From the NCBI GenBank assembly GCA_964512095.1, contig CAZEIH010000014.1, forward strand, positions 9,735 through 73,734: a stretch of 64,000 nucleotides of DNA. The letters run 5' to 3'. This document shows, piece after piece, positions 50,481-59,415 of this stretch. Each line of letters starts with the position of its first letter. The first letter of the stretch is position 1. Below the pieces are notes generated by a model that was not told where the DNA came from, made no database searches, and worked only from the letters and a program-made list of their open reading frames with translations. The translations under genes and the position numbers were made by a program. The stretch comes from DTU013 sp964512095 (GTDB lineage: Bacteria; Bacillota; Clostridia; Acetivibrionales; DTU013).

Positions 50481-51688
50481 AAGGAGGCCTCCATAGTAAC
50501 ACTTATTACCTTGCTTTGTTTTGCTATATCCTGTTTACCTTTCAGCTGTGCTTGTTTGATGTCATCCACTATATCCTTTAGAACCTTAAACTCCTGAAGG
50601 TCAGATTTGTCGTTACCTATATCTACTTGCTTGCCCATGGACTTATACAGGTTTTTAATATCCTTGATGGATAATTCCGAACCATTTGATTCGTTCAGAT
50701 TATCTATAAGTCCAGCTGATCTCTCTGATATATGTTTTATGGCCGGGAATTCACTTTTATAAATGTTAATGATTTTATCTAATATATTATTCGCTACAAC
50801 TGCGTTCTGTTTTCCGGCCTCAATACTTTTAATGTAATTTGGCACATCGATCCCCAATGTATTTTCAAGTTCATTGATTATTTTATTCGCTGTCTTCTGA
50901 ATGAGGTCGAATGACTGTTTGAGTTCCTTCAGCTCCTTGCCGCTGCTCCAGGCCGCAAGGTATTCAAAGCTGTACTGGCTTGTATCAATGCCAAACCTAT
51001 TAGCAACTACAAACGCAACACTTTCAGCCTGTACCTCTTTAGTGGCCCTGTCAAGAAGCGCACTCTCTTTAGAGCTATGTAGCTCTGAATGGGAATACTC
51101 ATGTATCAGAGTTTTAACGGTCTGATCAGGAGACATGCCGGACTTTATAGCAATAAGACCCTCCAATCTGCTATAATAGCCCAATGCTCCATTATCAATA
51201 TCCTTTTCTACGACCGGAACCTTTGAAATGTTTTTAAGAGCCTTTATTAAATCATTTGCATTATCGCTGCTGCTGGTGATCTCCTGACACAATTCCGGTA
51301 GAGGTTTGCCCTGAGTTTGTTTTACATCGAATACAGTAGCGGTCCTGAAGCGTAACCCTTCAACGTTAACTCTCTTTATCTCTTCAGCGCCGGTATTTTC
51401 ATTTTTAACTTTAATATCCTTTTCATACTTATAAGGGCACGGTGCTAGTATTGTAATACCTTTCTCGCCACGCATGACGTTTCTCTCAAACTTCTTTATC
51501 CAGGTCTGATAACCGGCAACCATCGTTGCATCAGGTCTTTGTAAAAATATCAGCATGGCATTGTTGAAGCTGTAAGAATGAAAGCTTGACTGCATCTTCA
51601 GAAAGGCCTTGTATTTCTCGCTGTCCATAGTATTTATAATGCCTTGTTCTAACTGTTCCATAACCTCAACAATTTTATCTTCGGCCAC
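50477..51688 (-). CDS. ardC: ArdC-like antirestriction protein with shared C-terminal module
   Basis: About 403 residues from GTG at 51688 with AAGGAGG 8 bases upstream (a TTG at 51727 is poorer). The N-terminal half is the ArdC ssDNA-binding domain (FLKMQSSFHSYSFNNAMLIF, YQTWIKKFERNVMRGEKGI). A zinc peptidase motif HEYSHSELH follows near residue 215 with AESVAFVVANRFG. Residues about 318-403 are the module: FPAIKHISERSAGLIDNLNE, LSIKDIKNLYKSMGKQVD, FKVLKDIVDDIKQAQL. ArdC protects incoming single-stranded plasmid DNA in recipients, so a delivery tag would be fitting. Confidence 0.9.
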   Translation of the reverse strand: MAEDKIVEVMEQLEQGIINTMDSEKYKAFLKMQSSFHSYSFNNAMLIFLQRPDATMVAGYQTWIKKFERNVMRGEKGITILAPCPYKYEKDIKVKNENTGAEEIKRVNVEGLRFRTATVFDVKQTQGKPLPELCQEITSSSDNANDLIKALKNISKVPVVEKDIDNGALGYYSRLEGLIAIKSGMSPDQTVKTLIHEYSHSELHSSKESALLDRATKEVQAESVAFVVANRFGIDTSQYSFEYLAAWSSGKELKELKQSFDLIQKTANKIINELENTLGIDVPNYIKSIEAGKQNAVVANNILDKIINIYKSEFPAIKHISERSAGLIDNLNESNGSELSIKDIKNLYKSMGKQVDIGNDKSDLQEFKVLKDIVDDIKQAQLKGKQDIAKQSKVISVTMEASL

Positions 51689-51768
51689 GATATCAGCCTC
51701 CTTGATATGTAATATATCACCAGGCAAAAGGGAAATAAGCTTAAAATATTGGAAATATTTATATTAAA

Positions 51769-51797
51769 AATGTACCATAATGAACATTTGATGTCAA
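51769..51797 (-). promoter_or_regulatory. Promoter of the ardC-radC operon
   Basis: Minus strand TTGACA (51792-51797), 17-base spacer, TACATT (51769-51774). GTACATT plus TTGACATC repeat elements of the promoters at 48903 and 45479, though the spacing differs. Confidence 0.5.
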
Positions 51798-51990
51798 CGC
51801 TAAAAGGCTGTGTACAATACTCCTGCGTGGGAAATACGGAATTGATTTTTATTACGAAATAGAATAAAATGTATAGTGCTGAGAATAGTAAGAAGCTTGA
51901 GGACGGAAGGAACCGTCACCCCTTTACGTCACAGACCCCCTATCACCAGGAATCATAGCCTTTAATCATCATGCATCGTAAAGGCCGGAG

Positions 51991-52374
51991 ATGCAGGAAT
52001 TAACCGCCCTGCCAAGCTTTTTACAGATTAAACATGAACGGTCACAAAACCGTATAATTTTGTATCCGGAAGTGGAGAATATGATATTTGGATTTGACCC
52101 GAATGAAGCCGAAAGAATGTTAAAGGAAAAAGTGCCATACTCAAAGGTAATTATTGAAGTAACAGCACTTTGGAAGAAAACCGGGGAAATAGTACCTTTG
52201 TCGTTAATATGGAATGACAGAGAATACAGGATAGAAAAAATACTCGAAAGCAGAAAAGGTAAAAGCCTGAAAGTTCAGGCCACCGGTTACAGGTACCGGT
52301 GCCAGGTCGGAGAAAAGATCTTCAACTTGTATTACGACAATACAAACTGGTTTATAGAAAAAGCAAAGTTTTAA
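51991..52374 (+). CDS. Conserved hypothetical protein (plasmid/ICE type)
   Basis: 127 residues as drawn; a start at 52081 (MIFGFDPNEAERML, GGAG 4 bases upstream) would match the usual length of this family better. Contains IPLSLIWNDREYRIEKILESR-like and YYDNTNWFIEKAKF parts, as in small proteins seen next to DNA polymerase or mobile genes in Firmicutes. First rightward gene of the window. Function unknown. Confidence 0.65.
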   Translation: MQELTALPSFLQIKHERSQNRIILYPEVENMIFGFDPNEAERMLKEKVPYSKVIIEVTALWKKTGEIVPLSLIWNDREYRIEKILESRKGKSLKVQATGYRYRCQVGEKIFNLYYDNTNWFIEKAKF

Positions 52375-52868
52375 CGATTTGAAATCACCTTGATTTTGCT
52401 CATGAAATCACGGAGCCAACAAAACCATTCCTTATCAGATGCAGATAGTGGAACAAAACCATTAGTAGCAGCCTCAAGTCTATACTCCTTCAGCTCACCG
52501 CTTAACCGCGCCCGGAGCAAGTAGAACCAACAAGGGTCATACAGTATGCTAAGCTTATCGGCCCAACAAAGCTTTGACGGTATTGCCCACGAAAGATTAG
52601 CATAACTGCGTGAGTGATATAAACACAATTCATATTGTTTTCGGCCAAACATTTTCAAAGCGATATTGGCACCTCTGATCGGATGAAGTACCCCTTCGGC
52701 ACCATTCATATCATTTTTATTCCAATAGCCGAAATCATGCACAAAAATACAGAATACTTCTTCAAAGGACGGTTTCCCATAGAGCTTTATCCATGCCGCT
52801 ATAACCGTTATGGGATGCCAGACGAATTGATGAACACCAAATAGTAAGCTTCTAGTACCTATTTTCAT
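52371..52868 (-). CDS. HD-like predicted phosphohydrolase
   Basis: 165 residues with HPITVIAAW, FVHDFGYW, YHSR and CWADKLS in order, an H...HD...H...D arrangement as in HD-domain metal-dependent phosphohydrolases, though no GYP. Soluble. Overlaps the end of the convergent gene by 4 bases. Probably cargo of the large element, but it does not carry the module. Confidence 0.6.
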   Translation of the reverse strand: MKIGTRSLLFGVHQFVWHPITVIAAWIKLYGKPSFEEVFCIFVHDFGYWNKNDMNGAEGVLHPIRGANIALKMFGRKQYELCLYHSRSYANLSWAIPSKLCWADKLSILYDPCWFYLLRARLSGELKEYRLEAATNGFVPLSASDKEWFCWLRDFMSKIKVISNR

Positions 52869-52929
52869 AGATCCTCCTGCTGCAGCTGATCTATTGACCA
52901 GCTGCGCATATAATTAGATTTTGATAACT

Positions 52930-53727
52930 TCACGCCGGTAAGAGTAGGCTGGCAGTATCCATGATATAGTAATCCTTGTTTTTCATTACTGCGCAGTAGC
53001 TTGATTCACCCTCAAAGTCATCTATAACAGCCTTGTATTCGGGCCTCATATCCCTGTACTGTGCCTTTCCGTATGACGGCGGCAGCCAACCCTTATACTG
53101 CGACCCGAACACATTGAATTTGTGAAGAAGCATTTCATTAGTAAACTCGATATGACAGGTCCCTTTCTTGTAGAAGGTTACAGTGAAATACTTGAGCTGA
53201 ATTTTTTTAGTATTACATTCGGTTTCAGCTGTTTTAAGCACTGCAGATATATTGACATCCTGAGTCATACCGCCATCAAGATAGTTCAGCACCTTTTCGA
53301 TATCGGTAAGCTTATCGATAACACTGTAGTTAGTAGGCCTGAAGCCTCCCCAGGAGTATTGAAGATCCTTAAATCCGCTAAGCAGGATAATGACCTTTCT
53401 ATTGATCTTCCAAGCCTTATTAGTAGCCCAACCGTTATAATAGTGAATATTCTTGCCGGTTTCGGGATGCCAGTGATAAATATGTGAAAATTCTTCAAAC
53501 AGATTCATTATTGTATCTTCCATGCTCTTGATCATATGCTTGTTAAGCTGAAGCTTTATTGTGTAGATATTATAGAGCGAAAATTCATAGTCGCAGAGTT
53601 CACTAACTTTATTAAGATACTCGTACTTCAGATTGGAGGTAAAAAGGTTCATGAACTTATCGGACTCAAAACCCAATGCGTCCATTACTCCATCATACGC
53701 TGGAAGCCTTGGTAAATCAAGGTTCAA
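52930..53727 (-). CDS. DUF4942-family protein
   Basis: 265 residues. Contains NIHYYNGWATNKAWKINRKV, YFTVTFYKKGTCHIEFTN and KFNVFGSQYKGWLPPSYGK, the hallmarks of DUF4942 domains that are often attached to DNA methyltransferases in phage and plasmid genes. No methyltransferase is fused here. Last gene before the tRNA, so it marks the boundary of the conjugative part or of the host region. Confidence 0.8.
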   Translation of the reverse strand: MNLDLPRLPAYDGVMDALGFESDKFMNLFTSNLKYEYLNKVSELCDYEFSLYNIYTIKLQLNKHMIKSMEDTIMNLFEEFSHIYHWHPETGKNIHYYNGWATNKAWKINRKVIILLSGFKDLQYSWGGFRPTNYSVIDKLTDIEKVLNYLDGGMTQDVNISAVLKTAETECNTKKIQLKYFTVTFYKKGTCHIEFTNEMLLHKFNVFGSQYKGWLPPSYGKAQYRDMRPEYKAVIDDFEGESSYCAVMKNKDYYIMDTASLLLPA

Positions 53728-53817
53728 CTAACTAAATAATGCATAAGTTTTTCAACATCCCTCCACTATATCCCTCCAAAGTCTATGTCTGAGGTAAGTG
53801 GTACGGATAAAACATTA

Positions 53818-53904
53818 GCCGATATGGCGGAATAGGCAGACGCACCGCACTCAAAATGCGACGAACGAATGTTCGTACCAGTTCGACTCTGGTTATCGGC
53901 ACCA
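53818..53904 (+). tRNA. tRNA-Leu (CAA)
   Basis: Acceptor stem GCCGATA pairs with TATCGGC; discriminator A and encoded CCA follow (53901-53904). Anticodon loop CTCAAAA gives anticodon CAA (reads UUG). A long variable arm ACGAACG...GTTCGT marks it as a class II leucine tRNA. Its 3' end points at the integrase gene 47 bases away, the usual layout of an attachment site. Confidence 0.96.
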
Positions 53905-53951
53905 GAAAATTCAAGCTCCATAGCTCTCAACTATGTAGCTTTTCTTTTTGC

Positions 53952-55502
53952 CTAGTTTTCATATTCACCTTCATTAGAGGCTTCCACTTGCACTCCTTGT
54001 ATAGGGGCTAACACGGATAAAATCGCATTTGCTGTCGCTGCCTTGCTACTATAATCTAAGTGAGTATAAATGTTAGCCGTTGTTGAAATATCGCTATGAC
54101 CTAGCCACTGCTGTATCTCTTTCAGTTGTTCCCCTTTAGCATACATTAGACTTGCACAAGAGTGTCGTAAATCGTGAAATCTAATTTTCCTTAGTCCATT
54201 CCTTTCTAAAAGGATTGAAAAGTGCTGGGTTACATAGTTAGGCTTCATCCTTTCACCTAATTCATTGACATTTACAAACTCAAGGTATTTGTCGTTGTAG
54301 CTACTCCCACATAACCTTTTGTTGTTGGCTTGTTCTTGCTTCATTTTAATTAGCAAGTCTCTGATTTCCTTCACTAGGGGAAGTACTCGCATACTGGCTT
54401 TTGATTTGGTTCGCGCTTCTTCAACTATCTTATTTCCTTTACCAGCACCCATGCTTACTTCGGTCACAGTAAAATTGATTGAAATTTTACCTTCTTTGCC
54501 TTCTTTGCTTTCTTTGAAGTCAATAGCATCCCATTTCAAACCTAGTATCTCGCTCCTACGCAGTCCATAGTAGGCGGCTAAGATTATAGGTAGTTCTATT
54601 GGGTCTCCCTTAGATACCTCAAAGAGTTTTTTAAGTTCTTCTTCATTATAGTAAGACGCAGTATACGACCCCTTTTTAGGTTTCTCAATCTTGTCTGCTG
54701 GATTTGACTTAATTAAATCCAACTGGAAGGCGTGCTGTAAGGCTTTGCGAATATTAGCATGACGGCGTATAACCGTATTTGGAGTCAATCCTTTACTTAG
54801 TTCGTGCTGATAAAAGTCTTGAATGTACTTTGGGTTTTCCTCCATATCTGTCAGCGTATATCCCTTATCAAGGAAGTAAGGTACAATACTATGGCTTATA
54901 CCGCTGTTGTAAGAGGAATAGGTTGTTTCTGCTACTCGTGATTTCATCATCTCCAACCATTCAAGCATGAAATCAGTAAAGAGTATGGAAACCTCGTTAG
55001 TAGCTGGGTTAATACCTTTAGCAGGATTGCTTTCAATCCAACCAAGAGTTACTGCGTAGTCCAGAGATAGTGTGATTATCTCGTGCAACTGCAGAATGGT
55101 CTTTTTCGTGGCGTGGTTCTTCGCCTTTTCATTATTATAGTAACTTTCTAGGGTCGATGTTTTTAATTCACACAGTTGTAAATCCAGACTTTTAAAGTAT
55201 TGTCCGATAAAAAGTCTGACATTATGTGAGTATAGTGCATAAGTTTCAGCGTCTAGGTTCTTCGCCTCGTCCTTCAACCAGTTCTCTATGAAGGTATGAT
55301 ACGGAGTATTCTTACCTGTCATCATATCTTCGGGTCTAAAACTTTTCCTAGCCTCAAGCAACATAGCCTCAGCACGCTTTTTGTTGCCTTTCACAGGTAG
55401 TCCTGTACTTATTGATTTCGTTTTTCTTTTACCTTTACTATCCTTGTAATTCAGTATCATCTGAAAATAGTCGTTTTTCTCTCTTAAATGACCTGCTACC
55501 AT
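53952..55502 (-). CDS. int: Tyrosine integrase
   Basis: About 516 residues from ATG at 55502 (GGAGGAG upstream; a frame from 55544 is less likely). Catalytic set visible: Arg in YYGLRRSEILGLKW, HxxR in IRFHDLRHSCASLM, and LGHSDISTTANIYTHLDY with the nucleophilic Tyr. N-terminal Arm DNA-binding domain starts AGHLREKNDYFQMIL. Two SAM-like core-binding segments seem present, making it longer than Tn916 Int. Its stop lies 48 bases from the tRNA, so tRNA-Leu is the likely attB. Confidence 0.95.
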   Translation of the reverse strand: MVAGHLREKNDYFQMILNYKDSKGKRKTKSISTGLPVKGNKKRAEAMLLEARKSFRPEDMMTGKNTPYHTFIENWLKDEAKNLDAETYALYSHNVRLFIGQYFKSLDLQLCELKTSTLESYYNNEKAKNHATKKTILQLHEIITLSLDYAVTLGWIESNPAKGINPATNEVSILFTDFMLEWLEMMKSRVAETTYSSYNSGISHSIVPYFLDKGYTLTDMEENPKYIQDFYQHELSKGLTPNTVIRRHANIRKALQHAFQLDLIKSNPADKIEKPKKGSYTASYYNEEELKKLFEVSKGDPIELPIILAAYYGLRRSEILGLKWDAIDFKESKEGKEGKISINFTVTEVSMGAGKGNKIVEEARTKSKASMRVLPLVKEIRDLLIKMKQEQANNKRLCGSSYNDKYLEFVNVNELGERMKPNYVTQHFSILLERNGLRKIRFHDLRHSCASLMYAKGEQLKEIQQWLGHSDISTTANIYTHLDYSSKAATANAILSVLAPIQGVQVEASNEGEYEN

Positions 55503-55603
55503 AATCTTTACTCCTCCTTTTGATGATAGCAGCCAATCTACCACTGACTGCTATAGTATACCGCCTCGTCGGGATGCCGACAACACAGAACGCAATGGAT
55601 TTT

Positions 55604-55852
55604 TTAGGCTGCCTTTATGAAAAGTAAAATATTATGCTTAGGAACCTTATAGCTTCGTCCAATCCTAAAATGCTGAATCTTATTTTCCTTTAGAAGCTTA
55701 TATCCTGTCTTTGTACTAATTCCTAGCATTTCACTCATCTGTTCTACATCCACCACATCTGGATAGTCACTAAACATTTCAATATCTTCTTTAGTTACTT
55801 CCTTTTCCATTAAGGTTCCGAAAATTCTAATCTTTGCTGATTTCTTTCTCAT
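55604..55852 (-). CDS. xis: Excisionase-like helix-turn-helix protein
   Basis: 82 residues with GGAGGTG site. DVEQMSEMLGISTKTGYKLLKENKIQHFRIGRSYKVPK is the winged helix-turn-helix of excisionase-family (MerR/Xis) proteins. Directly upstream of the integrase, so it probably sets the direction of recombination. Paralogue at 63437-63682. Confidence 0.85.
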   Translation of the reverse strand: MRKKSAKIRIFGTLMEKEVTKEDIEMFSDYPDVVDVEQMSEMLGISTKTGYKLLKENKIQHFRIGRSYKVPKHNILLFIKAA

Positions 55853-55998
55853 AAAAACACCTCCTTCATTTGTGTATTTAGGGTGTTTTATGAGATGCCT
55901 GATTTTACAGCAGATAAATAATATAAAATATTTAATGGCCTTTCGGCCTAGTAGTAGGTATAATTAACTCATAACCATCGCCTTAGGGAGGATATAAA

Positions 55999-57021
55999 AT
56001 GTCTCAAACAAAGAAATTAACGCATGCCGAGAAGCGTGCTCTGATAAAGCAACATATAAAAATTGAACCGTCGCTGTCGTCAAGAGCTATAGGTAAGCAA
56101 CTTGGAGTCAGTCATGTCACAGTCGAAAAAGTAAGAAAAGAGTTGCTTGAAAGTGGTCAATTAACCATAGTGGACACTCCGCCTGAATACTTATCTCATC
56201 CATATCTAAAAGAGCATCCACAGATATTAGAAGGCCTTGACGCAAGAGGACTTCGAGCATTAAAGGCACCAGGCGTTTTGGCATACATGCAGGAACATGG
56301 TTCTCTTAGTCCTCGTAGTTCTCAAGCTGCACTTAATAGACAACGAAAAGCAGATAGACGCAAAAATACCTCTGGTATAATACCAGAGGTTGATATACGT
56401 CAATGCGATTTACTTAAAGACGATTTAAGTTGGATACCAGACGATAGTGTAGACCTTATATTAACGGATTTACCCTACTCCGTTGACTATATCGAGCTTT
56501 ACCGTACACTGAGTCATCTTGCAGGTAGACTTCTAAAGAAAGACGGTATTGCTAGTCTTGTTTGTATGACAGGTTATGTTGCACTACCTGAGATACTAGA
56601 CGCACTACGTACTGATAAGAGGCTCTATTATAACTGGACCCTTACAACTATTTTCCCCCGTAGGTCATCTAACCTAGGATGGGTTGGCGTCAGTTCCTTT
56701 GCAAAACCAGTTATACATATGACAGCAGGTAGTAGATATAAAGGTGAGATTTATAGCGACTTGATTACAGCTGAACCTGCAAATAAAAGCCGTGAAATCG
56801 AGTGGGAACAACCACTTGATGTCTTTGATGAGCTTGCAAAGCGATTTTTACAGCAAGGTGATAGCGTAGTGCTAGACCCCTGTTCTGGGTCGGGTACGAG
56901 TCTGTTGGCAAGCCTTCGTACTGGCTCCTGTGCTAAGGTTATAGGAACTGATATCAGCAACGATTGTATTAAAATAAGCAAACGAAGGATAGCCGACTAT
57001 CTCGACGGGAAAGATGAGTAG
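55999..57021 (+). CDS. Orphan DNA methyltransferase with N-terminal helix-turn-helix
   Basis: 340 residues. Residues about 8-50 form an HTH (SSRAIGKQLGVSHVTVEKVRKEL). From about 130 is a methyltransferase with TDLPYS (motif IV variant of DPPY) followed by DPCSGSGTSLL (motif I), the order of beta-class amino-methyltransferases. GGGAGG site before ATG; divergent from xis. No restriction partner beside it; may regulate or protect the island. Confidence 0.82.
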   Translation: MSQTKKLTHAEKRALIKQHIKIEPSLSSRAIGKQLGVSHVTVEKVRKELLESGQLTIVDTPPEYLSHPYLKEHPQILEGLDARGLRALKAPGVLAYMQEHGSLSPRSSQAALNRQRKADRRKNTSGIIPEVDIRQCDLLKDDLSWIPDDSVDLILTDLPYSVDYIELYRTLSHLAGRLLKKDGIASLVCMTGYVALPEILDALRTDKRLYYNWTLTTIFPRRSSNLGWVGVSSFAKPVIHMTAGSRYKGEIYSDLITAEPANKSREIEWEQPLDVFDELAKRFLQQGDSVVLDPCSGSGTSLLASLRTGSCAKVIGTDISNDCIKISKRRIADYLDGKDE

Positions 57022-58137
57022 ACTCCTTAGGTAAACATATCGTATGGTAGGTGAAGTCCTGTCCTACCTATTTATACTCCCACACCTGTCTCTACACTTA
57101 TTTGCCGTTATGATTAATATAATACAGGGCCTGGCTGACTTTAGTTTAAAGAAGATATAAATAAAAAAATAATCTGCAATAACATTCGATAGCATAATAC
57201 ACCGTCACTATGTATTTTTTATCGGAGATACTTTTAACTTACCTATTTTAGAGGTTACGATAGTCCAGTAAGCCTTATCCTACCGAATAAATTTGAGCGT
57301 GTTGTAAGTCGCGGACGACGAAGCTATCGGCCATAAAATCATAAAAAAGAGTATGGACGAAAGAGGTTTTGCGTAGCTACCTCGTAAGCAAAGGAAGCCC
57401 GTTGTAGTCGGACAGGGTGACGGACGCAATGACCGATGCACGAGCCAACAATATCATCTATGTCGTCTTCATTCAAAGTGTATACTAATTTAAAGTTTAG
57501 AACAAATAGCAGGAGAAACTACGGAAAAACAAGAGTTTCAAATACTAAGCGCTGGATAGATAAGTAGCCAGTATGGCATTGTGCCGAGCACCCATCATAT
57601 CTACTATCTAGGAGGAAGTCCTCTCCTCTCTATACTCCTCTACTAGGTGTCTCTCTACAACTTTTTGCCCTTGATTAGATATATGAATAGGCCTAGATGC
57701 GGTTCATTTTATTGCAACATTTATATCCCAAGGAAACCTGTAATTATCGAATAAAGCTACACAGACGCAATGAGGACGCAAGCGTCGACGAACTCTTTTC
57801 CTATCTACCAGCTAAGAAGAAACTATGCTTCTCCACTAAATGTTTCTCCATAACTTTTTGTCCCTCACTCAAATATAGAGATATGCCTGATAGTGACCTT
57901 TATTAGTACATAACTTTAATCCCAAGGAAGCTCGTTGTTGTCGAATAAAGGATACCTACGCAACTAGTGACGCAAGGGCTTACGACATCCTCTCGAATAC
58001 CCTCTGTTCTTTAATAATGACAAGTGCAAAACTAGCTTCTAAGTTGGACAATTAACCACTATGGACATACTAAAACCATCTAAAACTAAAAACAGGATAC
58101 TTAGCTACCTAAATACCCCGTTTCTAGTTTTATCTTT
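57022..58137. repeat. 1.1-kb non-coding stretch with three degenerate repeats
   Basis: No supported gene. Segments near 57041-57115, 57600-57800 and 57815-57990 share AGTCCT, ACTTTTTGCC, ATCCCAAGGAA and CGAATAAA followed by ACGCAA and CGACGA-type words, in the same order. An earlier copy of the second half lies at 57280-57440. A weak hairpin GGTAGG / CCTACC (57046-57068) follows the methyltransferase gene. Could be decayed coding repeats, an origin, or an RNA. Confidence 0.6.
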
Positions 58138-58458
58138 CTAATTGGTTAATCCTAAAGCCTTATCTAATTCTTCCATACTAACTAAACCACCTACATTGGA
58201 ATTTACTTTAGTTAAATCAATATCGTAAACACCAGTTGATATCCCTGTACAAGATTTCGGTCTGTGGGTATGCTTAAACTCATATAGATAGCCACCATTG
58301 ATTTTTTCGTAGGTCCCTGTGATTTCTACATAAGTCTTATTTCTGTCTTTGGATACAACCTCTACCACAGTACCATCCAATTGCACACATCCATGGACAA
58401 AGGGCTTAAATTTATCATCCTTCCCCCGTCGCCATGAACCTCGTTGTATCGCTTTCAT
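58138..58458 (-). CDS. Hypothetical protein of the island
   Basis: About 106 residues from ATG at 58458 with GAGGTG upstream. Basic N-terminus (MKAIQRGSWRRGKDDKF) then a beta-rich region. No family recognised; small basic proteins of this kind are common in Firmicute islands. Confidence 0.6.
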   Translation of the reverse strand: MKAIQRGSWRRGKDDKFKPFVHGCVQLDGTVVEVVSKDRNKTYVEITGTYEKINGGYLYEFKHTHRPKSCTGISTGVYDIDLTKVNSNVGGLVSMEELDKALGLTN

Positions 58459-58707
58459 ACTAATCACCTCTATTATAATTTGTTGTACATAGTTAATTAG
58501 CACATGCCTGATTTAGATATAATATTTGTAATATGCGTTTTAAAGCCTCGTAAAGGACTTCTAATTTGTCAATAGGGATTTGTACCATAAACAAATTTCA
58601 AAACCTCTATGGGTCGTTTTGGACCGTTTTAGATATGATATACCTCAGCCCTTGAAGTGGTGCCCGTTTGCGGTCTTTCCGATGACACTATTTCCAAATA
58701 AAACCTT

Positions 58708-59040
58708 CTATAACTTTATTGTGCTTGATACAATATTTCTCTCATGTCCACTCTCATCGTACATTTCGAGGAATTTGTGCAAATCTTTTAGTGGCGGAAC
58801 GTTGGTTGGGTCTGGTTTTATACCATCCCCTAAAAACTCTATATATGACTGCGGTGGGTCTGCAACAAAGTTTGACGCCTTATCTATCAACCTCATTAGA
58901 TCTGAAGTCTTAATCCTACGATGATTTCCCGCACTTCGATATGTTTCAAGTTTGCCCGAGTCCGTCCACCTCCTAATGCTTGCAGTACTTACCCCTGCAA
59001 TCTCACTTGCTTGGGCTACTGTTAATAGTTTATCTTTCAT
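58708..59040 (-). CDS. MerR-type helix-turn-helix regulator
   Basis: 110 residues. LLTVAQASEIAGVSTASIRRWTDSGKL is a clear MerR/excisionase-type helix-turn-helix, followed by a short C-terminal tail without effector domain. Probably regulates genes of this island; the region to its left (58459-58707) has no gene. Confidence 0.75.
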   Translation of the reverse strand: MKDKLLTVAQASEIAGVSTASIRRWTDSGKLETYRSAGNHRRIKTSDLMRLIDKASNFVADPPQSYIEFLGDGIKPDPTNVPPLKDLHKFLEMYDESGHERNIVSSTIKL

Positions 59041-59164
59041 AATATCAGTACCTTTCTCTTAATCTTATATAAACTTAGTCAAGCTTAACGCTCAAACCTA
59101 TGCTCAACTTTGTTATACATTGTATAAGATTAACTGGCCTAAATAAGATTTTAAGTATAAGGGC

Positions 59165-59213
59165 AAAAACGAACTGGCGTATCAAATAAAGAGTGATACG
59201 CCAGTTCGTTTTT
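59165..59213. terminator. Perfect 20-bp inverted repeat, bidirectional terminator
   Basis: AAAAACGAACTGGCGTATCA (59165-59184), 9-base loop, and its exact reverse complement (59194-59213). T runs occur on both strands. It ends the leftward restriction-modification operon. The perfect arms are unusually long for a simple terminator. 59214-59415 has no gene. Confidence 0.8.
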
Positions 59214-59415
59214 TAGTTTTAATAATCCAATTGCAGCTAAGTTTCATTCTTCTTTACATAACCACTTACTGCTCTATAAAGTCATTAAAGTTATCAATAT
59301 CTTTAAGTCTACTTCCTTGCCTAAAGGGCGAAGCGAAGCATAACCTCAATCTCGGAATCTTTGTTTTTAACCACCTGTATATTACGACGACATTATTCGA
59401 GAGTATGTTTATCCA

